Assembly (NCBI RefSeq): GCF_001704415.2
Contig: NC_030816.1
Coordinates: forward strand, 80,850,713 to 80,914,712
Length of the DNA: 64,000 nucleotides
Reading direction: 5' to 3'
From: Capra hircus
Lineage: Eukaryota; Chordata; Mammalia; Artiodactyla; Bovidae
This document shows positions 34,171 through 46,099 of the stretch, piece by piece. The notes beneath the pieces were generated by a model, which did no database searches, had not been told where the DNA came from, and saw nothing but the letters and a program-made list of their open reading frames with translations. A program made the position numbers and the translations under genes. Each line of letters opens with the position of its first letter. The stretch's first letter is position 1.

Positions 34171-37141
34171 CATTCTTCCCCAGCTTCAGAATTTTCCTTT
34201 TAATTGCTCATAGAATCTTTTCCAAGGTATCAAACTGACCTCCAAAGAGTGTATATTCTCCATATGTTACTTTTTCTAAAAGATTATATGAATGTGATAT
34301 CTGTATTGGCAGGATGGTTTTATTCTTAAAACTATTTTCTTTTGTTGCAAAATGACATCTGAGTTTACTTCGATAACCTTAAGCTCCAAGAAAAAGCGGG
34401 CACTTTAGTAGTATTAATCTAAAAATTGTGTGAAAACATTATTTTCTTAGTAATATATATTTTTAGCTGTGAAAATAAACAAACAGTAATCATAATTTCA
34501 GTAATACAGTACAAAAATATGTTGCTAATGAATTATTTATAAATATGTATAAAAATGTAAAAAACCGGTTTTGAATTTTTATCTTCCTTGTTTTAAGCAA
34601 ATAGTGCTCTCTCCTCTAGGGATTTGAAGAGTTGCTGATACTCCTCAGTTTAGAAATAACTTGTTTTTTCTTTGGAGTGACCTGCCACTGGTTTGTATTT
34701 CTGATAGCAGGTACATTATTCTGTTTACCTAAGATACAGACTAATGTCAATCATATTCAGAAGGCCTTTGAAGGCCCATCAGGTCATTAAAAACCTCGTT
34801 CTGACCTTTTCTTCCTTAAATAGGAAACATTTAAAGAGGTTGACATGAAAAGGGTTTGAGCTTTCCAAGTTTAGTAAAAACTCTAAATGTCTTTTGGAAT
34901 AGGGCTTATGACACTTCTATTGAGTTTGCAATTAGAAGGAAGTATTGAGGATTACATGAAACATTTCTTTCCACTTTGTGAAAGGAAGGAGGTAGTAAAT
35001 GCTGGTTGTTCTTTGAAATAGTGTTAAACAGGATGTTGGAAGCCTGAAAGAGAGTGGTTGGAAAGCTGTTATTACCAGGAATATTCTTTGGGGTTAGGCA
35101 TTAGCAACAGAGCATGTAATCTTCTGCCTTTACCGAAAAAGAGTACTCTATGTGTGTGTTTGCTTTATTAATCTTTAATGACATATGTGGGGTTAGGGGT
35201 GGATTGTCATGTACTTTGGAAGCATGTAAGAAAAGTAGTATGCTAATAGGAACATTTGAAGTGTGTGGATTTGATAATATAGTTCCTATGAATGATTAGA
35301 AACTATTGGAAAAAGCTCTAGTAAATGGAGCATTTTTTTAAAACTTGGTTTTGCATTTTACCAAGTTCTCAACCCATCTAAGAACACAGATTATTAAGAT
35401 GATCTTAACCTGTTAGTTGGTAGGTTTTTGTAAAACTTAAAATCTGTCAAGTAAGAATTAAATGTATGGCTACTGAATGAACTTTTAAAAACAGTTTTTT
35501 TTATTTATACCTTGAGCTTGATTTAAAGGTTATCATTAAAAGGTTAAGTGCATAATTGTCGTTTGTTGATTGATTGTTCTCAAATCATCTTGAACATTAA
35601 AAAAATTCCAAGTTAATAAAAGAGAAGTTTAATCTATTGCTCCCTTATCCCATTGTTCAGCATTGATTATCCCCGTGTGCAGCTGAAGACGTCAGGTGTT
35701 GGTTATCACTGTTTCCTAGGTGTCATTAGACTGTAGTGAGTCTTGGTGTCATGGAAGAGTTGTAGAAAGTGGGTGTCTGGTGAAGGGAGCAGGAGGTTCT
35801 CTTAGGATGAGTCTTGTCCACACAAGTGTCTGTAGACATGGTTGACCATTTGGCACAGTTTTGAAACTGAAGGTACAGACACATTTTAATACCTTGGAGA
35901 AGTGTTAAGCGGAGCACAGCACACTCTGTTTCTTAACTAGGATTTACCATATTTACAAATGTAACTTTAGCCTCTGATCTATGCTATATGGAGATGTCAT
36001 TTTTTTTTTCAGATTAAATTTGAGAGAAATATGATAAGACCTTGCTTGAAAGTCCTAATTTAGAGAAAATGATAGTGACTTTGACAGATGTTTATTTTCT
36101 AACATGATTATTTCTTTAAGATGTGATAATCTGTAAGTTTATCCCCCAGAGTATTTTTGTGATACTTTGAAAATAGAGGAAACAGTTGAACTTGAGCAAG
36201 GTAAGAAGTCGTAGGAAGTGGAAAGGTATGTTTCTCCCTCTTTCAAAACAATCTTCCACTTAAATGTTTGTTCTATAAATGAATGTTTAATAAAACCTCA
36301 CCAGTTTGGATTTCTTCCAGGTTATAGCAGGCTAAATATATGGAAAGTCTGAATAAATAAATATTTTAAAAGAACTATAGTTTGTTTTTAAATAACTCAA
36401 ATGGTTGTGTGCAAAGTGTTTCTAAATTGAGATCTTTTAGTCCTTTTGAAATGGACTGGATAATTCTAAATTCCTTATAGCTGAGATATTTGCTTAGTGG
36501 CAAAGTGTTAATTCAAAAAATTCATCTAATTTTTAAAAGCACTTTTTAACTAAGCATATCCCCCTGCAGACCTTTTCACATAATATTCTAAGGCTTTCCA
36601 TTTAAAATTTGGGGGAAAGGAATTTTAACCCATTTTATGGAATTGTCAATTCAAAAGAAAAAATGAATTCCCATAAAAAATACACAGTAGATAAAATTGG
36701 AGATGAAGAGAGGCTGAAACATAACTGATTTTCAGGATATTGGTTTTGATAATAGAAGGATAACTATGGTCTATAGTTGATAAATGAGGCTCATTAAGTA
36801 AGGGATGATAAATGCAGATATTCCTGGCTAATAGAAAAGTCGGCATACGTATTTTGCTGTAACAAAGGGGAGACTGGGAGGTTCTGACCAGCTTTTGGCT
36901 CTTCAGGGGGCCTGTGTGAGACCATGGAGCCTTCTCTGTGGCCTCACAGGCTGGAATGCATATAACTCTCAAGTCTGTCTGCAGACAGCCACAGAATCAT
37001 ACCTGGACATAAGCCTGTCTTACCAGAGGGACAGTCTCTGGACAGAAGTGGGCAGGCAGCAGTGTTGGACTTTTGTACAAACCACGAAAAGCATTGTGTG
37101 TGAGGGATTCTCATATGTGGGCACAGGGCCTCAAAATACGA
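34171..37141. other. Unassigned intron
   Basis: 3 kb of AT-rich sequence. No gene or clear transposon recognised. Confidence 0.5.
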
Positions 37142-37315
37142 TTTAATCCATTTTTGTTGAGTCTTTTGACTTGTGGCATTTACTAGTCATCCTCTTGTTA
37201 TTTTATAGTTGTCTTGCCTCTCTCTCTTACCCCAACAGACTAGAATCTTTTCATAGTATTTATTTTGTTTTCAGTAAGTATTTCGTAATAGAATTTATAT
37301 AAGAAGTTTTAAATA
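37142..37315. repeat. Old duplicated segment, copy B (uninterrupted)
   Basis: About 174 bp aligning collinearly with 31803-31950 plus 34116-34170. Shared blocks are GTTGAGTCTTTT, GGCATTTACTAGT, ATCCTCTT, ATAGTTGTCTTGCC, CATAGTATTT, CAGTAAGT, AATAGAATTTAT. Differences are scattered substitutions and small gaps. No known repeat family is recognised. Confidence 0.75.
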
Positions 37316-38533
37316 AGTAGGTTGTTGTCAGTGTAGCTTCTTTGAGTTTTAATTTTGATTTTTTATGTGAGAACAAAAAAGTGAGTGATGTTCAGAAGTA
37401 CCCTTTCTTATTTTAACCTACCATTTCTGTTTCTACAAATGGTAGTTCTTGGCATGTTTAGCTAGAAAGCCTCCCCTTTTTCCTCCTAGTGCTTCTCCTG
37501 TTCTACCCCTCTAGAGGGGTACCAGGCTTCCTCCAGATTATACAGACTTAGCCATTGTTAAGACTTTGAATGCATTGAACTTTATATTAGCCAAGTTAGC
37601 TGGGAAGTAAATTTTAATTTGCCGAGATCTACTTTGTAACTGGAGGCACAGGTCTGTTTTATGTAACAAGAGATATATAACCAGCAGGAACTCATAGTAG
37701 CATTTGTAGACATGTTAATTACTCTTATTTTTCTTTTGAAGTGGAGGTAACTATTTTTAATAATAACTGTTGGTTTAGGAAAGGAAATAAATATATATAG
37801 AGAAGGTTCTTACCTGAGAGCAAAAATTTCTATTCTTCTTTCACAATGTAAGATTTTAGAGTTGTCTCTCTCTCATCTTTTTTCTCTGCCTTCACAAAAT
37901 TGTTGTAAAATAACTGAATAGTCTTGTTTTCCTTTGTTTGGGTCAAGAAATTTTAGCTGAAAATTGTTACTGTGTGAAAGAAGATTATTGACTCAACAAG
38001 CCTTCAATTTTCCGTGAATAACACTCCCACCCCCTAGCTTCAGGAACATGCCGTGCATGCATTCTATTTTAAAATATAGACTGTAATTTAAAACAGGCAG
38101 TTTGATGCCCCACTGAACTTTGTTTAAGCCTTGAATAAAAGAGGGGGAACAAAAGCTTTAAGCCACAAAAAAGTGACTAAGCTTTCACAACCACTTTTCT
38201 TCATAGTACATTTTATGGGAAAAAAAAAAACTTCCAGGTACTGATGTTTTCTCTTTTCTTATGACCTGTATTTTCTCCAGTGTTAGACTGTGGTGTTTGC
38301 CTTTTTTTCTTTTTATTTCGTTATCGGGCTGTCATTCACTGTTGAAAGTGTTCAGAGTAGTGTTCATTTGCACTGGAATGTGTGTGCTGTGTGCATCTGT
38401 GCATGTTGTCCACATACAGTGTGTGTGAGAAGACTGATTCTAAAACTGAACACATAGTCTTTAGTATTCACTTATTGATAGCTAATTTTCTAGAGTTCTC
38501 TTTGTTTTAAGTAGTACCTGATTATTTGACTAA
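37316..38533. other. Unassigned intron
   Basis: Nothing recognised apart from short A-runs and T-runs. Confidence 0.5.
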
Positions 38534-38644
38534 AAGTGAAAGTGTTAGTTGCTCAGTCATGTCTGACTTTTTGCAGCCCTGTGGACTGCGTCCTTGTAAT
38601 TCTCCAGGCAGGAATATTGGAGTGGGTTGCCATTCCCTTCTCCA
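38534..38644 (-). mobile_element. Bov-A SINE fragment
   Basis: AAGTGAAAGTGTTAGTTGCT, ACTTTTTGCAGCCCTGTGG, TTCTCCAGGCAGGAATATTG and GCCATTCCCTTCTCCA. About 30 bases of the central part are deleted. Confidence 0.9.
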
Positions 38645-39150
38645 GAGTAGTAGACTAGACTGATATAAATGTTTAACTGTAATTATTTTTTACTCTCAGA
38701 TCATTATAAAAATGATTCACTGGAAAGAAGCAGTTGATATTACTTGCCTCCCTTCTCACAGAAATGAAAGTGAACAGCTTATAATAACTTGTATGGAAGG
38801 AATGATGACTTTGTTTTAATAAAATAGTATCTTTTGAACTGGAAACCTGTTGTAATGATAATGCTGAATGGGAAACAGAGCTGAGTCTCAGCCAAGGTTC
38901 TGATCTTGAGTAGTTCGTGTCACTGCTCAGGATGTGTGTGTCTGAAAAGTGAATGTTAGAGCGTGTTCCAACTTCTAGATTTTACATTAAAGGCTTTCTT
39001 TGTTAGTATATAAGAAAAGCACTGATAAAAATGAACTCTCTGCTTTCAGGAAGAAATTGAATGAGAGAAGGGCAGCCATCTAGTAATGGTCTGTGTACGC
39101 CCTTGGTGGTTTCTCTCCCATTCTTAGGAGCCATTTGCTTTTGAACATAT
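38645..39150. other. Unassigned intron
   Basis: Nothing recognised. Confidence 0.5.
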
Positions 39151-39160
39151 TTAGGGATTT

Positions 39161-39458
39161 GAAAGTGAAAATCACTTAGTCATGTCCAACTCTTTGTGAC
39201 CTCATGGACTGTATACTCCATGGAATTCTCCAGGCCAGAATACTGGAGTGGGTAGCCATTCTCTTCTCCAGGGGATCTTTAAACCCAGGTCTCCCGCATT
39301 GCAGGCAGATTCTTTATCAACTGAGCCACCAGGGAAGCCCAAGAATACTCAAGTGGGTAGCCTATCCCTTCTCTAACGGATTTTCCTGACCCAGGAATTG
39401 AACCAGGGTCTCTGCATTGCAGGTGGATTCTTTACCAGCTGAGCTGCTAGGGAAACCC
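39161..39458 (-). mobile_element. Bov-tA SINE with duplicated head and 10-bp TSD
   Basis: Minus orientation: Bov-A tail and body, then two successive tRNA-derived heads. The first has CATTGCAGGCAGATTCTTTA and ends ACCAGGGAAGCCC; the second has GCATTGCAGGTGGATTCTTT and ends CTAGGGAAACCC. TTAGGGATTT flanks the whole (39151-39160 and 39459-39468), so the double-headed unit integrated as one element. Confidence 0.94.
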
Positions 39459-39468
39459 TTAGGGATTT

Positions 39469-40944
39469 AGGGCTTTGGGTTTGCCTAATTGAGAGCCTAG
39501 CCTTTCTCTTTAGGTCATTGGGGAGCCGTGGGCCTTTTTGTGGACTCTGTCTCTAACTTCTCAAGAATTGCAGAGGTACCCCTCTCTCCCCATGTGATCA
39601 GTCTGAGAGGCTGAGATATTTGAGTCGGGGACATCTAGGGAGGAGAAAAGTTCACAGAGAAATTGAGGAGTACATATTCCAGATTCTTTATGAACTCCTG
39701 CTGAAGTGGGGTTGGGGGGCGTGGGGGGCGGTAAAAATGACAAAGAAGCTGCAGGACAATGAACTCTTGTCACTGTGTAATGCAGAGTCTAATGCCTTTT
39801 TCTCCTGGACCAGTGGGAACGCAGTAGAGAGTTTTCTGAACTAAGATGATAAGGCATGAATGGATTTTAATTGCATGCTGGTGAAAGAAAGGCCCTGCTA
39901 GTCTATATCTGAGGACTCTATTTACTTCTGGCACTCCAGGTTTACATTTATATATCATAAAGTAGTTTAATAAAAATTCTGCTTTCTCAACTGAGATTTA
40001 CCATCAGTGGAAATATTAGTGACCCAGGAATATAAAAGCCACCATTTCTTTTCAGTGAACCCAAACCAGTTTTAATGCCCCCCTGCATTTCTACATTATG
40101 TTTCTGTGTGCTTTTTAACGCTTTGGAGCTTGCTGGCTTGATCTGGGTAGAATGCTATGCTATTAATACAAGTCTTACTTTTACTTGTTACTTTACTTCT
40201 GTTTCTATCAAAGAACATAATGGTGTACCTTGAGGTGGTTAGCATAGACGCCACCTGATCCACAAGTAAATGCCTTCTCTCAAAGTAGGCTAGACTGACT
40301 GAGTGACAGGACCGTACAGCAGTATCTTCCTGCTCCCATCTGAAACCTGCCCTGATACTGATACTCTTCTCCTTTTTCAGAATTTTCTTATGTAAGTAGG
40401 GATTTTCACTGGTCTCTCTGTTTTCCATGGATTTGGGTGGTTGAGTGCAGTGAACCACTTAATACCTTCTGTCACTAAAAATATGTGGTTGGTCTTTTGT
40501 AAGTATCTGTATCTAGAGAAAATTTGGCTTCAAAATAATAATACATGAATTATATGTAATAATTTATTTGTTATCATTTTAAAATATCTTGTTTTATATA
40601 AGTAAAATTTTCAATTAAGTGACCTGGAAACTGCTAGTAACAGATTAATAAATACGCCCAGAGTAGATTTTTAGTGAATATCCTAGGTAAAGTACATAAA
40701 CTTTAAAGGACTCCCTGACATCTGTTTTGCCTCCTCGAAGCCACATCCCACCCCATTCTTCTATTGTTGAATGTCTGGGACTTTCAGGTTACCAAGACAA
40801 GTGAATTATACAAGGCTTTTTAGTTATGAAAAGCCTTCATTTTCAAAGTGCGCTTATTACTTCCAGAGACAGACAACTTTAGAGCTCTTGTATTGTCTCA
40901 ATAATGAGGTGAGTCAAATTATTATATTACCATAGGTAAAGTAG
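39469..40944. other. Unassigned intron
   Basis: Contains a G-rich stretch (39707-39731). A 120-codon minus-strand open frame (40096-40458) has no family features and is treated as chance. Confidence 0.5.
39707..39731 (+). other. G-rich tract, possible quadruplex
   Basis: Runs of four, six and six G in close succession (GTGGGGTTGGGGGGCGTGGG and following). In the sense pre-mRNA this could form a compact G-quadruplex or bulged variant. Inferred from sequence only. Confidence 0.4.
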
Positions 40945-41148
40945 ATGACCGGTGCAAGTTCGATACATGCAGCAGGGCACTCAAAGCTGGTGCTCTGGGA
41001 CAACCCAGAGGGATGAGGTGAGGAGGGGGGCGTTCAGGATGGGGAGACACATGTACACCCGTGGCTGATTCATGTCGATGTATGGCAAAACCCACCACAA
41101 TATTGTAAAGTAATTAGCCTCCAATTAAAATAAATAAATTTTTAAAAA
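40945..41148 (+). mobile_element. Ruminant LINE-1 3' end
   Basis: CCGGTGCAAGTTCGATACAT, GGACAACCCAGAGGGATGAG, GTTCAGGATGGGGAGACACA and GTAATTAGCCTCCAATTAAA with an A-rich end are the ruminant L1 3' UTR in sense orientation. 5' truncated. A different stretch of the family from the copy at 17346-17704. Confidence 0.9.
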
Positions 41149-42269
41149 GTGATAGCAGTGAGAATGCAAAGGGAGACTGTTGTAGAAATAGAAGGAGGGT
41201 GAATGGTGGATGCTTTAAAGGTTTTTGAGCTTAGTGACCAGGAGGTATGATAGCATTGGTGACAAACACAGAAATGATGGTGGGGAGTTGGTTTTGGGAG
41301 AAATGAATACCTAGAGATTTTTGAGATTAAAAAGCGTAATAACTGAATAACTGTGCTGGAATTCTAAAGCTCCTATAAGAAAGTAAGTCAGCTTTGCTCC
41401 CACAGCCTTATTTTTTATATAGTTCTTTATATGAGTTTAAAATGGTTGCACAGGCTTTAACTTTACATTTCATTTAAATTCTTGGAGATGATTTGAAGAC
41501 TATCATGTCAGAGTTTGTATAAATAACTCAGCAGATCATTCCAGAAAGTTTCTAACTCTAATTAGAATAAGACAAAAGAGTACAATCTCAAGAAATAGAT
41601 GAAACTTTAGTATTTTTTTTTTCTCCAGTTGATATTCATGGCTGGTCTCATTTTCTTTGCTTTTAGGATAGTGTAGTAAGTTGTATCCTAATATGTAACT
41701 TTCCTTAGATAGGTCCAGGTTGTTTTATATTGCTGTGTTTGGTTTACTTTTGAATGATGTAGACTTTTTTCCTTGCTGTACCAGTTCAGTTTGGAGGAAC
41801 ATTCATTAGTTATCTCATTATAATTTCTTCTTTCCATAGCTTGTTTTGAGTATGTGTGTTTGTGAGCCTAGTATACAAATTTGTGTCTTGTGTTGGCAGG
41901 TGGGGGGCAGTGTGTGTTTTCCTCTTTAATGGTGACTGTGCAGGGGGGCAGGGAACCTAGTTTTAACATGCTGTGTTTGAAAGATGTTCTCTTTTACTTT
42001 AAAATCGTTGACCCTTTGACCACCGAGAGTTTCTGTGATACATTGGAATCCCAGCTGAGGAAGTGGGATCTCAGGGGTGTTACCTTGAACTCTAAGGGGA
42101 TACTCTCTTGGTTTTTGTCAAGCCTCCTCCCCCCCTACATTTTCTTTACTTTTTGAAGTGCTGTCATTTTCACTTCCTAAATACAGAGCAAAGGTTTAAT
42201 ATAAAGAGTTCTTAGAATGTGTGTATTTCTACATACTTAATTTGATTCAGGTTTTTAAAATTCTGTTTC
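41149..42269. other. Unassigned intron
   Basis: 41160-41340 is purine-rich with a faint resemblance to old L2-like sequence. No gene recognised; a 91-codon open frame at 41881-42156 has no recognisable features. Confidence 0.45.
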
Positions 42270-42395
42270 CTAAATGTGAAAATAGAGACTCAAAAATGGC
42301 AGGAAACTTGCCTCACAGTTCGACAGCAGCAGAGTTACATTGAGACTGTAGCTTTTTCCATTATAGCAGCTGCGTATATGCCCACTCCTCGTGTC
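42270..42395 (-). mobile_element. MIR SINE (diverged)
   Basis: AATGTGAAAATAGAGACTC, GGAAACTTGCCTCACAGTTC and GCAGAGTTACATTGAGACTG follow the antisense MIR core order. Confidence 0.5.
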
Positions 42396-42754
42396 CTTAT
42401 GAACTTTGATTGTTAAACCTAAAAGTCCTTTTTTGTAAAAAAATAAAACGGTTTTATCAATTTAATTAAATTCATGAGCATCCTTGAATGAATATGAATC
42501 GGTTCAAATTTCCCCAAGTTTTTACTTTTCATAGTTACTGCGTTTATGCTTCTTCTGAATTATCATGCCTAAATGCTGATACCCTCAATTAAGGCACAAG
42601 ATGTCACTTTACATGGAAAAATTCAACTACATTTAACAATTATTTATTGATTGCCTCCTTTGTTTTAAATTTTATATTAGGTGTAATAAAATAAAAATAA
42701 AATTGTAATTATTTCACCAACTTATTAGTGTTTGTTCTTTCCTGTAAAAATTTA
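42396..42754. other. Unassigned AT-rich intron
   Basis: Nothing recognised. Confidence 0.5.
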
Positions 42755-42977
42755 GGGGCTTCTCAGGTGGCACAATTGTAAGGAATCCGCCTGCTAATGC
42801 AGGAAACGTAGGTTTGATTCCTGCGTCAGGAAGATCCCCTGGAGAAGGAATTGGCAACCAACTCTAGTATTTTTGCCTAGAGAATCCTATGGACAGAGGA
42901 GCCTGGTGGGCTATAAGTCTACGGGATCTCAAAGAGTTGGACATGACTTAGCGAATGAGCATGCCATGCACACATGT
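42755..42977 (+). mobile_element. Full-length Bov-tA SINE
   Basis: Sense orientation: head GGGGCTTCTCAGGTGGCACA, B-box region GTAGGTTTGATTCCTGC, body GGAAGATCCCCTGGAGAAGG, tail GTTGGACATGACTTAGCG. tRNA-derived, Pol III type; promoter boxes have substitutions. Confidence 0.94.
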
Positions 42978-43397
42978 GAAATAACAAGATATCCTTTTAA
43001 GTCAAATACATAACATACTATATCTGTCTGTGTCTCTGTCTATCTAGGGACATGCCTAATTGATGTAGAAAATAATATCTTTTGAACTCTGCTTTTTTAA
43101 TCTCAACTGATTTCAGTGAGGTTAAATAAATATGTTATGAATCAGGTTATATTTTGCACAGGAGAAACACCTGGTTTTTCAGTATTGCTTTTTCAGTGAG
43201 TTGTATTTATTGATGTTTAAAGTATGCATCCTTATTAAATAAGGCACTTTTGCAAATGGTTAATTCATAAGTCAACTTTGTTTAGCCAGCAGTGGAAGCT
43301 AGTGATAGGACAAACGAGAGAGGGAATAAAGATGACTTTACAAATATAAATAGATTTAGATACTATATTTTTTTTCAACATTACTATCTTGTTATGT
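42978..43397. other. Unassigned intron
   Basis: Nothing recognised. Confidence 0.5.
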
Positions 43398-43618
43398 GTG
43401 CATGCTAAGTTGCTTAAGTTGTGTCCAGCTCTTTGTGACCCTATGGATCATAGCCTGCCAGTCTCCTCTGTCCATGGGATTCTCCAGGCAAGAGTACTGG
43501 AGTGGGTTGCCATGCCCTCCTCCTGGGGATCTTCCCAACTCAGGTATCAAACCCGTGTCTCTTATGTCTCCTGCATTGGCAAGCAGATTCTTTACCTCTA
43601 GCATCACTTGGGAAGCTC
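43398..43618 (-). mobile_element. Bov-tA SINE
   Basis: Minus orientation: CATGCTAAGTTGCTTAAGTT tail, GATTCTCCAGGCAAGAGTAC body, ATCAAACCCGTGTCTCTTAT B-box region and TCACTTGGGAAGCTCC head. Confidence 0.93.
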
Positions 43619-45284
43619 CTGCTTTTTCATTAAACTGACTAGTTTTACTTCTGAATTTACCTATAACTATTATAAACCTAGTTTCTTATTAAATATATAA
43701 AGTTTAATGTAATTAATACATTTTTTGGCCTCTGACTGAATTTTTTTATATTGTGGCATTCTAATATAAAGTGTGACTCAGATATTGTATAACTTGGTGA
43801 CCACATTTAAGAATATAGATTTTTTTCATGTACAAAAGTGTTTAAAAAACAGCCTGGATGTCTTTCAGCATGTGTTCCTATGAATTAAAAATAAATTTGT
43901 TTATTTTTAAATATACCGATGGCTCCTTTTAACTCAAAAGAGTCCTGTTGTGAGAGAGGTTTTCATTTCCTAGCATGTTTTTATATAGAATTTACAACGT
44001 GGGTGCTTCTAAAAAAGGTTTGAGTTGACCTACAGTAAAGTATTTGTTTGAACTACTGAAAGTGGAATACAAATTTTTAAAAAATGTTTTAAAAAGGTAG
44101 ACACAAACAAACCATGATAATGCAGTACCAGAAATAACTTAAACTTAAGACTGCATTCCTTACTACCAAGATAGAAGGGGGAAATGAGGTTATATAATTT
44201 ACAAACAATTTAAAAAAAAACATTTTTAAAGGAAGGACTATCACTTTTCCCCTATTATTTTTAAAAGGAATATGCTATAAAGGAACATATAAAATTCTCC
44301 TGTTAAAATAATGAATAATGCCAAAATATGGGTTTTCTGGGTTTTTATAATAATATTAAAGAAGTGTTTTCTTCTTTACTTGGGATGATTATCCAGGGCC
44401 TGTATTAGGCATCCTGCCACACGAATGAATGATTGGCTCTTTTTTTCTATAACTTGCTCAAGTGTCAAAATTATAAATTCAGCAGTTTTGTCCAAATTAG
44501 TAGCTTCTTGAACCATTTTCATTTCACATTTTTAAAAATAATTATTTTGTAAGCATATTATATATTATAGAATGAAAGTCGTTTAGTGATAAAATAGTTC
44601 AGTTGTAAAGAGAATATATTTAATCAATTTTTTGAAGGATAAATAGTGTTTTGTTTTGTACTTTGGCATTTTCCTGTTGTTTGTTTTATGGGAGAAGATT
44701 GATAATCTTTGTGTTATAAGAGATACTTGGACTTAAGCGTAATTGATGAGGCTGGTGATGTCCTAAATTTTACAATACAACATTACATTAAATGGTTTAA
44801 TTATCATTACTCCCATTTATATCTCATGGCAAAATTTATGCAGTTTATTTTTCTTGACCCTCTTGGCTTGAGTTCACTATGAAGTTGGAGATGTGTTTTT
44901 CAGGAGAAAAAGAATAAATCCATAATGTGTCTAGTTCCTTCAGAGTTACAGTGGGGAGGAATGTTAAAACAGGTGTGATGTATCTATATCTACACACCCA
45001 CTTCCCCCCGCCACCCAGCTCTCAGGAGTGGCTATGAGAGAACAGCTCTATTTTGGTGGTTGTGTCTTGTGTTTTATAGAGAGTGCGTATGGGTAGCAGG
45101 CCAGTGACCCAGTAGAAGAAAAGGATCTTGACAGCAGCCTGGTTTTTAGTCCACAACTTATCTTTCCTTTTCGGCCATTCAGCACCCTTAGCAGGGCTGG
45201 GAACAGAGTGGGCCCTTTAGATCTGTTGAAAAGGGACAGCTGTATTATGCTCCTCTTGCTGTAAAGAAATGGGACTTTTAGTAA
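43619..45284. other. Unassigned AT-rich intron
   Basis: Nothing recognised in 1.6 kb. Confidence 0.5.
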
Positions 45285-45394
45285 ACGGCTACCCACACCA
45301 GTATTCTTGCCTGGAAAATTCCATGGAGAGAGGACCCTGGAGAGCTACAGCCCTTGGGGTTGCAAAGAGTCAGATACAACTGAGCACACACATA
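45285..45394 (+). mobile_element. Bov-tA SINE, 3' half
   Basis: CCACACCAGTATTCTTGCCT through GGGGTTGCAAAGAGTCAGAT and CAACTGAGCACACACA. Head missing. Confidence 0.9.
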
Positions 45395-45588
45395 CAAACC
45401 AATAAACTGAATTTGAGAAGAAGAAAACTTAACAGCAGTGGGATTATAATACAACAACCTCTGTTCATTTGCTGGCCTGTCGAGTCATTTATAACCTCCT
45501 TCAAGTAAAAACAAGTCGTAGTATTTTGTTAGTTCATCCGTACAGAGAGTGAATCTTCAAAAAGACTTTAAGTTTTGTATTGCATTTG

Positions 45589-46099
45589 TTGTTGTTGTTC
45601 AGTCGCTAAGTCATGTCCTACTCTGCAACCTCGTGGACTGCAGCAGGCCAGGCTTCCTTGTCTTTCACTGTCTCCCAGAGTTTGCTCGAACTTACCTCCA
45701 TTGAGTTGGTGATGCCATCCAACCATCTCATCCTCTGTTGCCTGCTTCTCCTCCTGCCCTCAATCTTTTCCAGCATCAGGCTCTTTTCCACTGGGTCAGC
45801 TCTTCACATCAGGTGGCCAGAGTAATGGAGCTTCAGCTTTAGCATTGGTCTTCCCAATGAATATTCAGGGTTGATGTCCTGTAAGAGTGACTGGTAGGAT
45901 CTCTTACAGTCCAAGGGACTCTCAAGAGTCTTCTCACAGTTCAAAACATCTATTCTTTTAGCACTTAGCCTTTTTTATAGTCTGACTGTCACATCTGTAC
46001 ATCACTACTGGAAAAACCATAGCTTTGACTAGATGGACCTTTGTTGGCAAAGTGATGTCTCTGTTTTTTGATAAGCCGTCTGGGTTTGTCATAGCTTTG
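45589..46099 (-). mobile_element. BovB 3' end fragment
   Basis: Tail at left (GTTGTTGTTCAGTCGCTAAG), then the antisense of the SITDSM and LMLKLKLQYFGHL region, to GATGTCTCTGTTTTTTGATA and TTTGTCATAGCTTTG near 46098. Frame is lost; for example about 15 bases are missing near 45935 (TCTTCTCACAGTTCAAAAC). Confidence 0.92.

Noticed and set aside
40096..40458. 120-codon minus-strand open frame
   Set aside because: No motif, no splice context, no similarity I recognise, and composition like the surrounding intron. Frames of this length are expected by chance in 64 kb read six ways.
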